10,130 nt of DNA from Undibacterium sp. (GTDB lineage: Bacteria > Pseudomonadota > Gammaproteobacteria > Burkholderiales > Burkholderiaceae_D): positions 1-10,130 of the forward strand of contig JAIELM010000012.1 in the NCBI GenBank assembly GCA_019752975.1. Reading direction: 5' to 3'. Numbering within the stretch: the stretch's first letter is position 1; every line of letters begins with the position of its first letter. The translations under genes were made by a program, and so were the position numbers. Positions 1 through 6,903 of this stretch are shown one piece after another. The notes under the pieces are model-generated. The model saw only the letters and a program-made list of their open reading frames with translations, was not told where the DNA came from and ran no database searches.

Positions 1-237
1 TTGAACCGCAGTACGGAAATTTGCCGCACCTTCCATAGGTAAATAAGGGCGAGCACCGGCTTCTGCGACAACTTTCAATTCTGCTGCACGTACAGAAGGC
101 AACATAGGAATTTTGCCATTATCATCGAAATAAATCCCTATCGACAGATTGATTTTGTTTGGGCGAGTATCTTTGCCAAACGCTTCGTTCAATGAAAGGA
201 TGGGATCGCCTGCATAGGCTTCGACGTGCTGAAACAT
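1..237 (-). CDS. Aromatic/aspartate amino acid aminotransferase, N-terminal part (cut by window edge)
   Basis: This is a pyridoxal-phosphate enzyme of the AspC/TyrB class I family, which moves amino groups between aromatic or acidic amino acids and 2-oxoacids in the cytoplasm. The visible 79 residues begin MFQHVEAYAGDPILSLNEAF and continue with a KINLSIGIYFDD stretch, a PSVRAAE stretch and PYLPMEG. These match the family's N-terminal pattern (a DPIL..L...F segment, then K.NL.IG.Y.D..G, then the substrate-side Y-L-P/G region). The catalytic lysine lies downstream, outside the window; the family is usually about 400 residues. The ATG at 237 is preceded by GGAG at 246-249 with 8 nt spacing, which supports the start. 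The gene is divergent from the DUF1428 gene. The version seen resembles Burkholderiales aromatic aminotransferases (often called tyrB or phhC), but substrate preference cannot be read from this fragment. Confidence 0.87.
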   Translation of the reverse strand, partial: MFQHVEAYAGDPILSLNEAFGKDTRPNKINLSIGIYFDDNGKIPMLPSVRAAELKVVAEAGARPYLPMEGAANFRTAVQ

Positions 238-256
238 GGTAAAAACTCCGAGTTGG

Positions 257-289
257 TTACAAAAAAATTACAAGAAAATTACAAAGAAA
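257..289. repeat. 11-bp A-rich tandem repeat, three copies
   Basis: Three adjacent 11-bp units run ttacaaaaaaa, ttacaagaaaa, ttacaaagaaa. Read on the minus strand, each unit boundary gives a -10-like TGTAAT or TGTAAC (278-283, 267-272, 256-261). The array sits 20-52 bp upstream of the aminotransferase start, where its promoter and leader should be. Confidence 0.75.
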
Positions 290-308
290 TAATTCGTATG
301 AATGCCAA
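278..308 (-). promoter_or_regulatory. Candidate promoter of the aminotransferase gene
   Basis: On the minus strand TTGGCA (303-308) matches five of six -35 bases. TGTAAT (278-283), inside the first repeat unit, matches five of six -10 bases. The spacer is 19 bp, longer than the ideal 17, so this is a tentative call. The repeated TGTAAT copies could offer alternative -10 sites. Confidence 0.3.
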
Positions 309-383
309 AAAATGAAAAACAACAGGCGTTTTTCACCAACCCAGTATTCTGCCATACTATTAATCAACGCACCAAAACCGAGG

Positions 384-392
384 TGATATATT
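384..392 (+). promoter_or_regulatory. Candidate extended -10 promoter of the DUF1428 gene
   Basis: TG at 384-385, one base, then TATATT at 387-392 forms an extended -10 element. No convincing -35 is seen, which is tolerable for an extended -10. Transcription would start near 399, leaving a leader of about 37 nt that contains the Shine-Dalgarno sequence AAAGGAG at 422-428. Confidence 0.35.
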
Positions 393-435
393 CGTGTAAT
401 TTCCCATCCCAACCAAAAAACAAAGGAGCATCAAG

Positions 436-789
436 ATGAACTACATAGACGGTTTTGTCATTGCCGTACCGACTGTCAATAAAGCGGCTTATCAAGCCTA
501 CGCTGAAAAATTCGCCGCCGTGTTTAAAGAATATGGCGTGCTTAACATCGTGGAATGCTGGGGTGATGATGTGCCACCGGGCAAACTCACCTCCTTCCCA
601 CTTGCCGTGCAGTGTAAGGAAGATGAAACGGTGGTCTTTTCTTGGATGACTTGGGCATCCAAAGAAATACGTGATGCAGGGTGGGAGAAAATGATGAAAG
701 ACCCACGTTTTGATCCCTCAGCGATGGCTATGCCCTTTGACGGCAAACGCATGATTTATGGCGGGTTTCAAAAGTTGCTGGAGATATGA
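436..789 (+). CDS. DUF1428 family protein (YbaA-like)
   Basis: The 117-residue soluble protein has no signal peptide or membrane segment. It starts MNYIDGFVIAVPTVNKAAY, contains ECWGDDVPPGKLTSFPLAV around residues 41-59 and VVFSWMTWASKEIRDAGWEKMMKDPR in the middle, and ends with MPFDGKRMIYGGF. These are the hallmark segments of DUF1428 (E. coli YbaA and relatives), small proteins with a ferredoxin-like dimeric alpha-beta barrel appearance. Length fits the family. No biochemical function is established for it, so none is assigned. The start is well supported: AAAGGAG at 422-428 lies 7 nt before the ATG. It is a single-gene unit, divergent from the aminotransferase and convergent with the diguanylate cyclase. 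Confidence 0.88.
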   Translation: MNYIDGFVIAVPTVNKAAYQAYAEKFAAVFKEYGVLNIVECWGDDVPPGKLTSFPLAVQCKEDETVVFSWMTWASKEIRDAGWEKMMKDPRFDPSAMAMPFDGKRMIYGGFQKLLEI

Positions 790-849
790 GCAAAGTACCG
801 ATCTCATCGACGTGATCAATTACTAGTAATTTGCTTACGGGATGTTTGG

Positions 850-880
850 TGCCACTAGCACACAATCGTCCTAGGTGGCA
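850..880. other. Imperfect stem-loop in convergent spacer
   Basis: TGCCACTAG (850-858) can pair with CTAGGTGGCA (871-880) as a 9-bp stem with one bulged G at 874 and a 12-nt loop. It is not followed by a T-run on either strand, so it is not a classical intrinsic terminator. It lies 60 bp past the DUF1428 stop. Confidence 0.45.
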
Positions 881-919
881 TCAAAACTACCCGTGAACAT
901 CAACCGCTACGTCTGTAGA

Positions 920-945
920 GCGACTCTTCAGTACCGAAGAGTCGC
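920..945. other. Perfect 10-bp stem-loop in convergent spacer
   Basis: GCGACTCTTC (920-929) and GAAGAGTCGC (936-945) are exact reverse complements around a 6-nt loop. The stem is strong, but neither side has a T-run. It may act as a bidirectional, imperfect transcription end or as an RNA 3'-end stabiliser for the two convergent genes. Confidence 0.6.
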
Positions 946-956
946 CTAAGACGATG

Positions 957-986
957 CTTTCATGTAGACATGCATGTACATGAAAG
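957..986. other. Perfect 10-bp stem-loop just past the diguanylate cyclase stop
   Basis: CTTTCATGTA (957-966) and TACATGAAAG (977-986) are exact reverse complements around a 10-nt loop that itself contains the palindrome catgcatg. It begins 7 nt beyond the stop of the minus-strand cyclase gene. The stem is AT-rich and no long T-run follows, so it is a possible but atypical terminator. Confidence 0.55.
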
Positions 987-992
987 AAATCA

Positions 993-3335
993 TTACACCA
1001 TCGCTAGGCACACCTTGTTTCGACCTGTATGCTTTGCTTGATATAATGCCTTATCAGCGCAATTCATGAGCATGTCAATATTTTGTTCTCTCGACGAAAG
1101 CGCTGTTACACCGATGGAAACCGTGAAATGAATTGGCAATCCATTTTCTAAGGAAACGACCGTGGTGTTAATCGTCGTTCTTAGCCGTTCTGCGACCAGC
1201 ATCGCTTCCTCTTGATCAGTTTCTGGCAAAAGAATGGCAAATTCTTCGCCGCCGATACGCCCAATGATATCCACAGAACGAAAAGTACTAGTGCAAATTC
1301 TCGCCAGTTCTTTAAGTACTTTGTCACCCGATTTGTGACCATGTATGTCGTTCACTTGTTTAAAAAAATCAATGTCCAACATAAAAAGTGAAAGTGCTTC
1401 GCCATAACGTAATGCACGTTTCATTTCTCTTTCAGATTGCTCCATAAAATAGCCGCGATTATTGACCCCAGTAAGGTAATCGACATGGGCTTGATGTTCC
1501 AATCTCATTTGAAGCTTTTTTAGCGCCGTGATATCGATATTGGTGCCAAGCATTCGTACCGGCTCGCCTTTTTCGTCTTGAAATACTTTGGCAACTCCTC
1601 GAATGTAACGGAATTCATTATTTGGCCAGAGTATCCTAAGTTCCATATCAAAATCCCGCTCTCCAGCAATCGCGGCCAATATCGCTTGGTCAGCGCGATC
1701 AAGATCATCAGGATGCAAAGATTTTCGCCACGCATCCTCAGTCACGGGATAGTCTTCACGTTGAATATGGTAAAGCGCGAACATAGAATCACTCCATATT
1801 AATTCTCGTGTTTGTAGATTCCAATCCCAGATACCCACCCCAGTAGAGAACGTGGCTAATTCCAATCGTTGTTCCTTGTCCATTAACTCACTTTGGACCT
1901 TTTTACGCTCACTGATATCCGTAATCGCGCCCACCATGCGAATCACCTTTCCTTGCGCATCACGCAAAGATTCGCCACGCGATTCTATCCAACGGTAGCT
2001 ACCGTCCTTATGGCGCATGCGAAGTTCGACATGAAAGGCTTCACCTTTTTGAAAATGATGATTGATTTGAGTGGTTACGCGCTCTTTATCATCCGGATGG
2101 ATACGATTGAAAAATGTTGCTTCAACATTGGCCAATTCATCGTCTTGGTAGCCCAAAATCTCTTTCCAACGAGGAGAAAGAAAATCGCCCTGGGTAAGGG
2201 GATTCCAATCCCATATGCCGTCGTTAGTTGCTGCTACCACCAAGCGCAAACGTTCCTCGCTCAAATGTAAAGATTCTAGGGCGCGTTGTTGCTTGTCCAT
2301 GCTCTTGTTGAACGCATTTGCTAAATTGACGATTTCTGCCGGACCAGAAGGGTAAGCCAGCAAGCTAAAATTCCCCTCCCCGACTGCGTCTGTGGCTAAC
2401 GCCAATGAGTGGATTGGACGTTCAATACGTCTGGCTAAAATGAATGCAAAAACAAATAAAACTCCTACACCGATTAAGCTGATGCAGGTGCTGGTGATTG
2501 CCTGATTTTTTGCCTTTGCGTAAACAGTATCGGCAGGAACACCAATAAAAGCGACCCACTTACTTGACGGCATGGGCACGACAGAAAAAAAACGTAGCAC
2601 ACCGTCGATCGCCAAACTCTCAAATTCCCCATCGCGTGTAGCAACAATTTGATGTGCTGCTTTTGCATTCGGTATGGTACCGATCACCTGCTCCGGATCT
2701 TTATTTCGCCAGATCATGATGCCACCGGATTCAAAGAAACCGTATCGGCTTTCTGGACTTAATTGTTGCTCTGGAATTCCAGGGTCGAGAGATTCTAAAC
2801 GAAGCGCAATACTCATGGCACCTACGATTTTATTTTGCGAATCCCAAATTGGTGCACTAAGGTCGAGTAACCATTTTCCCGTCGTCGAATCACGATAAGG
2901 AGTACCAACATTAAAGGCTTTGCTATCGATGGTTTTTTTCAACCACGGCAATCTCGCGCCCTCACTCGGCCTCAACTCAGGCAATGGACGAGAGGAGCAA
3001 AGCACGCTTGCCTGAAGATTCGCATAACTCATGCTATCAAAATCAGCACTCAAAGTACCCACCTCTTTGAGCAAGGGATCACAATGAGCCTGGTCAATTA
3101 TTCGGATTAGCGGGCGCGTGGCCAGGGTTTGTAATTTCTCTTGAACATGGGATATTTTCCGCTCAGCCGTGGTAGCCATGACCATCGCTAGGCTACGCAG
3201 AGAAAACTTGGCATGCTCAATCGCGACTGCTCTATTCTGATAAATATTGAATCCAACCACCAACACCAAAGGGATCGCCAACGCGATCACTAAATTCGCA
3301 AGACTACTGCGGATGGAGTTTGTCATTATTTTCAT
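993..3335 (-). CDS. Membrane-bound sensor diguanylate cyclase (periplasmic sensor-HAMP-PAS-PAS-GGDEF)
   Basis: The 780-residue inner-membrane protein is predicted to make cyclic di-GMP from two GTP. A first membrane helix lies near residues 13-30, followed by a periplasmic region of about 250 residues that looks like a double-Cache sensor. A second helix spans about 281-301, then a HAMP linker (about 302-355). Two PAS domains of the PAS_3/PAC type follow (about 360-475 and 488-606), each with an IWDWN opening and an HPDD motif. The C-terminal GGDEF domain (about 614-778) has DID at 654-656 for metal binding, FFKQVNDIHGHKSGD for nucleotide binding, and an intact GGEEF active site at 695-699. 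RSVD at 686-689, five residues before GGEEF, is a product-inhibition I-site. No EAL domain follows. The ligand is unknown. The start has no clear Shine-Dalgarno; an ATG three codons on (3326) is an alternative. The gene stands alone. Confidence 0.9.
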   Translation of the reverse strand: MKIMTNSIRSSLANLVIALAIPLVLVVGFNIYQNRAVAIEHAKFSLRSLAMVMATTAERKISHVQEKLQTLATRPLIRIIDQAHCDPLLKEVGTLSADFDSMSYANLQASVLCSSRPLPELRPSEGARLPWLKKTIDSKAFNVGTPYRDSTTGKWLLDLSAPIWDSQNKIVGAMSIALRLESLDPGIPEQQLSPESRYGFFESGGIMIWRNKDPEQVIGTIPNAKAAHQIVATRDGEFESLAIDGVLRFFSVVPMPSSKWVAFIGVPADTVYAKAKNQAITSTCISLIGVGVLFVFAFILARRIERPIHSLALATDAVGEGNFSLLAYPSGPAEIVNLANAFNKSMDKQQRALESLHLSEERLRLVVAATNDGIWDWNPLTQGDFLSPRWKEILGYQDDELANVEATFFNRIHPDDKERVTTQINHHFQKGEAFHVELRMRHKDGSYRWIESRGESLRDAQGKVIRMVGAITDISERKKVQSELMDKEQRLELATFSTGVGIWDWNLQTRELIWSDSMFALYHIQREDYPVTEDAWRKSLHPDDLDRADQAILAAIAGERDFDMELRILWPNNEFRYIRGVAKVFQDEKGEPVRMLGTNIDITALKKLQMRLEHQAHVDYLTGVNNRGYFMEQSEREMKRALRYGEALSLFMLDIDFFKQVNDIHGHKSGDKVLKELARICTSTFRSVDIIGRIGGEEFAILLPETDQEEAMLVAERLRTTINTTVVSLENGLPIHFTVSIGVTALSSREQNIDMLMNCADKALYQAKHTGRNKVCLAMV

Positions 3336-3474
3336 CTATGGTCAGTTCATGGCCTTGCTACTTACTGAAATTGCAGGCTACTACATAATGTACCTTCCAT
3401 CAAGAAAGTGATCACATGAAAGTTTTTGTAGCGTTCACATAAACTCATGCTTCCAATACAAAATCATATTAAAG
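3336..3474. other. Upstream region of the diguanylate cyclase gene, no clear signal
   Basis: This 139-bp stretch must contain the cyclase promoter unless transcription comes from the MITE-like element. I find no convincing -35/-10 pair and no Shine-Dalgarno before the chosen start, and no reading frame worth calling. Confidence 0.5.
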
Positions 3475-3617
3475 TAGGACTTACGCAAAATTGCGCTGGC
3501 TAGAGCCTGCCCTCGAATGCTTGAATCGCGGGCGCGGAGCCGCAGGCAGTACATTTGTACCTTAGTTTAGCAAGCGGCGAACGCAACAACGCCAGCGTCT
3601 GTTTTGCGTAAGTCCTA
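3475..3617. mobile_element. MITE-like non-autonomous element, 143 bp
   Basis: TAGGACTTACGCAAAA (3475-3490) recurs as its exact reverse complement at 3602-3617. The symmetry continues imperfectly inward through CGCTGGC (3494-3500) and GCCAGCG (3591-3597), giving arms of about 26 bp. If the outer TA pairs are a target duplication, the element proper is GGACTTACGC...GCGTAAGTCC with TA on each side, as seen for IS630-like and some IS5-like elements. The inside holds further symmetry (GCCTGC 3505-3510 with GCAGGC 3542-3547; GTACATTTGTAC 3549-3560) and no credible reading frame, so no transposase. It sits between the cyclase promoter region and the end of the RND permease gene. The parent element cannot be named from the sequence alone. 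Confidence 0.65.
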
Positions 3618-3680
3618 TCCAAGTCCAAGCGTATTTTCGGCGCAAGATGACGGCCGCTATAATGAAATTCACGACAGAAA

Positions 3681-3719
3681 ATGAGGCATTAAAGAGACAA
3701 ACAAGATCTTCAGCCTCAT
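3681..3719 (-). terminator. Weak terminator-like hairpin after the RND permease gene
   Basis: On the minus strand ATGAGGC (3713-3719) pairs with GCCTCAT (3681-3687), followed by a short T stretch (TTTCTG). It lies 18 bp past the permease stop at 3737. The 25-nt loop is large and the T-run short, so this is a weak intrinsic-terminator candidate for the efflux operon. Confidence 0.3.
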
Positions 3720-3736
3720 AATCCCGGTGCATGAGA

Positions 3737-6700
3737 CTAAACGTCTTCCTGCTTCGTCATAAACAAGCTTGACGCTTCCGATGGCGCTGATTTTTCTCTT
3801 CCCAACAGACGTTTAATCCAATGTTCAAAATCATCTACATAAGTAAATACCGCTGGCACCACCAATAGACTTAACAAGGTTGAGGTAATCAAGCCACCGA
3901 TCACGGCAATCGCCATCGGTGATCTAAAGCTAGGATCGGCTCCCCAACCTAAAGCCAAGGGCATCATGCCCGCACCCATGGCGATGGTGGTCATGATAAT
4001 CGGACGACTACGCTTATGGCAGGCATCGACCAAAGCGTCAAAACGACTCATGCCAGCGTTACGAGCGATGATGGCATAGTCGATTAAGAGGATGGAATTT
4101 TTGGTCACGATACCCATGAGCATAATCAGGCCAATCACTGATGGCATAGACAAAGCACGCCCGGTCACTAGGAGAGCAAAAAACGCACCGCCTATGCTGA
4201 GCGGCAAGGCCGCCAAGATGCTTACCGGTTGCAAGAAGTCTTTGAAAAGCAGGACTAGAACCCCATAAATACACAAAACGCCAATCAACATCGCGATACC
4301 GAAGCTGGCGAACAGGGCCTGCATTTCTTGGGCATCGCCGATCTCGACAATACTCACTGCAGCGGGTAAATTTTTCAAACTCGGTAAGGCAAATGCCTCC
4401 TCATTTACCTCACCTAATTGACGTCCACCAAGCTCGACTTCCAAGGTGACGTTACGGCTGCGATTGAGTCGATTGATCTGTGCCGGTCCCGAATCCATGG
4501 TGACTGTAGCGACACTAGCTAGCATCACAGGACCATGCTTACCCGGTACGGTAAGACGTTCTATTGCCGCCAAATCAGCGCGTATCGCATCCGGCAATTT
4601 AACCCGTATAGGCACCTGACGCTGAGCTAGATTGAGTTTGGATAAAGCCATATCGTAATCGCCAGCGGTTGCCACTCGTACCGTCTCGGCAATACTCTCT
4701 GCGGTCACGCCAAGGTCTGCCGCTTTGGCGGAATCTGGCCGCACAATAATTTCTGGTCGGACTAAGGAAGCGCTGGAACTGACGTTACCCACCCCTTTCA
4801 AAGTGCGCAAGTCACGCTCTACTTGTCGAGCCGCCTCCAACAAGGCAAGTGGATCGTCGCTCTTTAATACCAACTGCATCTTCACGCCATTATCCAAAGG
4901 CCCGACCGCAAATTTAGCACCGGGAATATCTGCCATTTTATTGCGTATAGCCGTGTCGATATCGGTGATTACCATGTGTCGTTTAGTACGATGGGTGGTC
5001 ATCACTGTCAGTACCGCTCTACGGGCTTCGGCTGCAGCGCCGGGGGCAAAAAAATCACCGCTGGAACCACCACCGATAGAGCTAAATACGCTCACCACAT
5101 TGTCGACCTTCATTACTGCCTGTCTAGCTTGCTCGGCGATATGACTCGTTTCTGCTAAGGTACTTCCAGGTGGAAGTTCGATATTGACTTGCGTTTGACC
5201 ACGGTCCGCAGGTGGCACAAAACCAGTAGGTAATAACCCCACCAGACTAATCGAAGCGATGAAAAAAAGTGTCGCAGCGATCATCGTGATCAAGCGATGA
5301 TGCAAACACCATTGCATGGTACGCATATAGCGTTGCATCATCCAACTATCAGTGCGCTGCACTACTTCTCCGGCATGATTTTTCTTCGACGCTTTTAAAA
5401 TATAGGCTGCCATCATCGGTGTGAGTAAGCGTGCTACTACCAAAGAAGCCAAGATCGCCAACACCGCAGTCCAACCGAATTGTTTGAAGAACAGACCGAC
5501 AATTCCTCCCATGAACGCGGTCGGCAAAAATACTGCGACCAAGGCAAAAGTAGTCGCAATGACCGCCATGCCGATTTCATCGGCTGCTTCGGTCGCGGCC
5601 TGAATAGGTGTTTTTCCCATCTGCAAATGGCGTTCGATATTTTCTATCTCTACAATCGCATCATCGACTAACACACCAACTACCAAGGCTAAAGACAATA
5701 GTGTCACGGTATTTAAACTAAAGCCAAAATAGGCCAATCCTAAAAAAGTAGGAATCACCGACAACGGTAATGCTGCCGCCGCAACCAAAGTAGAACGCCA
5801 ATCACGCAAGAACCACCACACCACCAACACCGCCAACAAAGCGCCCTCGTACAACAAGATCATGGAGCCATCAAAGTTTTCCTGCACTGGTGCTGCATTA
5901 TCCACCGCCATCTTGAAAACATACTTCGGATAGGCCTTTGCCAACTCTGCTACTGCTTCATTTGCGCCGGCCGCCACATCAATTTCGCTCGCCCCCTTGG
6001 AACGAAAGATCTCAAAACCGACCACCTCTTTACCATTAAAAGTGGCGCGTGATCGTGGCTCACTAATCGTGTCGCTCACCGTCGCCACTTGATCCAATCG
6101 TAGGCTACGACCATCAAGTAAAGAAATATTCAAAGCGCCCAATTCCTCCGCCGTTTTGACCGTAGCAATGGTGCGCACGGATTGTTCGGCACCACTGACA
6201 TCACCGCGTCCACCGGGAGCTTCTTTTTGTATGCTTTTTAATCGGCGCGAAACATCCAAGGCAGAAACATTTAAAGCGGCCATTTTATTGGCATCTAACT
6301 CCACTCTTACTTCACGAAATACGCCGCCCATACGTCCCACAGTGCCAACTCCGGGCACACTACGCAGACGCTTAACCACGGTGTTATCTACGAACCAGCT
6401 GAGCTCCTGCACGTCAGATGCCACATTTGCTTGCGACACTGTCGGCACTACCGCCTGTTCAACGGTATAGGTAAGAATCACACGACCTGCAGTCGATACT
6501 TTGGTGACGGTGGGATCACGCATCTCACTGGGCAAATCAGCGCGTACGGTAGCGACCGCATCGCGGGTTTCATTGACCGCATCGGAAATACTTTTTTCCA
6601 AAATAAATTCCACAGTAACGACCACACTACCATCTAGAACCGTGGTAAAAATATTCTTCACACCTTGTAAGCTCGCCACTGCATCTTCCATCTTACGCGC

Positions 6701-6889
6701 CACTTCCGTCTCTAGTTGAGCCGGAGCGGCACCAGGCAAGGATGCATTGATGGTTACGATGGGCAATTGAATATCAGGAAAATCTTGAACTACATTACTC
6801 TTAAATGCCAACACCCCCGCCAAACTAAGTAAGGCAAATAACATAATGGCGGGAATGGGATTTTTGATCGACAGGGTAGAGAAATTCAT
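3737..6889 (-). CDS. RND multidrug efflux permease (HAE1/AcrB-like)
   Basis: This is the proton-driven inner-membrane pump of a tripartite efflux system. Residue numbers count from the upstream ATG at 6895. The 1052 residues match the AcrB family (about 1040-1050), with both repeated halves: helix 1 at about 13-31, a first periplasmic domain to about 340, helices 2-6 at about 344-500, helix 7 at about 535-555, a second periplasmic domain to about 855, and helices 8-12 to about 1022. The proton-relay residues are present: the aspartate pair in VGVLVDDAIVEIENIERH (411-412) and the lysine of MGIVTKNSILLIDY (932). I choose the ATG at 6889 because AAAGGGA at 6897-6903 is 7 nt from it but only 1 nt from the ATG at 6895, and family members often begin MNFS. 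It follows the adaptor gene directly, in one operon. Substrates cannot be predicted; drugs or other amphiphiles are typical, and heavy-metal type motifs are not seen. Confidence 0.93.
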   Translation of the reverse strand: MNFSTLSIKNPIPAIMLFALLSLAGVLAFKSNVVQDFPDIQLPIVTINASLPGAAPAQLETEVARKMEDAVASLQGVKNIFTTVLDGSVVVTVEFILEKSISDAVNETRDAVATVRADLPSEMRDPTVTKVSTAGRVILTYTVEQAVVPTVSQANVASDVQELSWFVDNTVVKRLRSVPGVGTVGRMGGVFREVRVELDANKMAALNVSALDVSRRLKSIQKEAPGGRGDVSGAEQSVRTIATVKTAEELGALNISLLDGRSLRLDQVATVSDTISEPRSRATFNGKEVVGFEIFRSKGASEIDVAAGANEAVAELAKAYPKYVFKMAVDNAAPVQENFDGSMILLYEGALLAVLVVWWFLRDWRSTLVAAAALPLSVIPTFLGLAYFGFSLNTVTLLSLALVVGVLVDDAIVEIENIERHLQMGKTPIQAATEAADEIGMAVIATTFALVAVFLPTAFMGGIVGLFFKQFGWTAVLAILASLVVARLLTPMMAAYILKASKKNHAGEVVQRTDSWMMQRYMRTMQWCLHHRLITMIAATLFFIASISLVGLLPTGFVPPADRGQTQVNIELPPGSTLAETSHIAEQARQAVMKVDNVVSVFSSIGGGSSGDFFAPGAAAEARRAVLTVMTTHRTKRHMVITDIDTAIRNKMADIPGAKFAVGPLDNGVKMQLVLKSDDPLALLEAARQVERDLRTLKGVGNVSSSASLVRPEIIVRPDSAKAADLGVTAESIAETVRVATAGDYDMALSKLNLAQRQVPIRVKLPDAIRADLAAIERLTVPGKHGPVMLASVATVTMDSGPAQINRLNRSRNVTLEVELGGRQLGEVNEEAFALPSLKNLPAAVSIVEIGDAQEMQALFASFGIAMLIGVLCIYGVLVLLFKDFLQPVSILAALPLSIGGAFFALLVTGRALSMPSVIGLIMLMGIVTKNSILLIDYAIIARNAGMSRFDALVDACHKRSRPIIMTTIAMGAGMMPLALGWGADPSFRSPMAIAVIGGLITSTLLSLLVVPAVFTYVDDFEHWIKRLLGREKSAPSEASSLFMTKQEDV

Positions 6890-6896
6890 ATTCATT

Positions 6897-6903
6897 TCCC
6901 TTT
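6897..6903 (-). promoter_or_regulatory. Ribosome binding site that favours the second ATG of the RND permease
   Basis: AAAGGGA on the minus strand overlaps the adaptor stop codon. It is 1 nt from the ATG at 6895 and 7 nt from the in-frame ATG at 6889. Normal spacing favours 6889, a two-residue shorter protein. Confidence 0.6.

Noticed and set aside
1893..2270. 125-codon plus-strand frame opposite the diguanylate cyclase gene.
   Set aside because: It lies entirely opposite the conserved PAS region of the cyclase, has no family resemblance and no start signals.
3662..3721. A 19-codon plus-strand frame after a TATAAT at 3658-3663.
   Set aside because: There is no Shine-Dalgarno, the TATAAT overlaps the ATG itself so it cannot be its promoter, and the -35 region is poor. 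The frame lies over the candidate terminator of the opposite-strand permease gene.
4725..5144. Long open frame on the plus strand opposite the RND permease gene.
   Set aside because: It is the antisense shadow of a well-supported permease coding region, with low-complexity, S/T-rich translation and no ribosome site.
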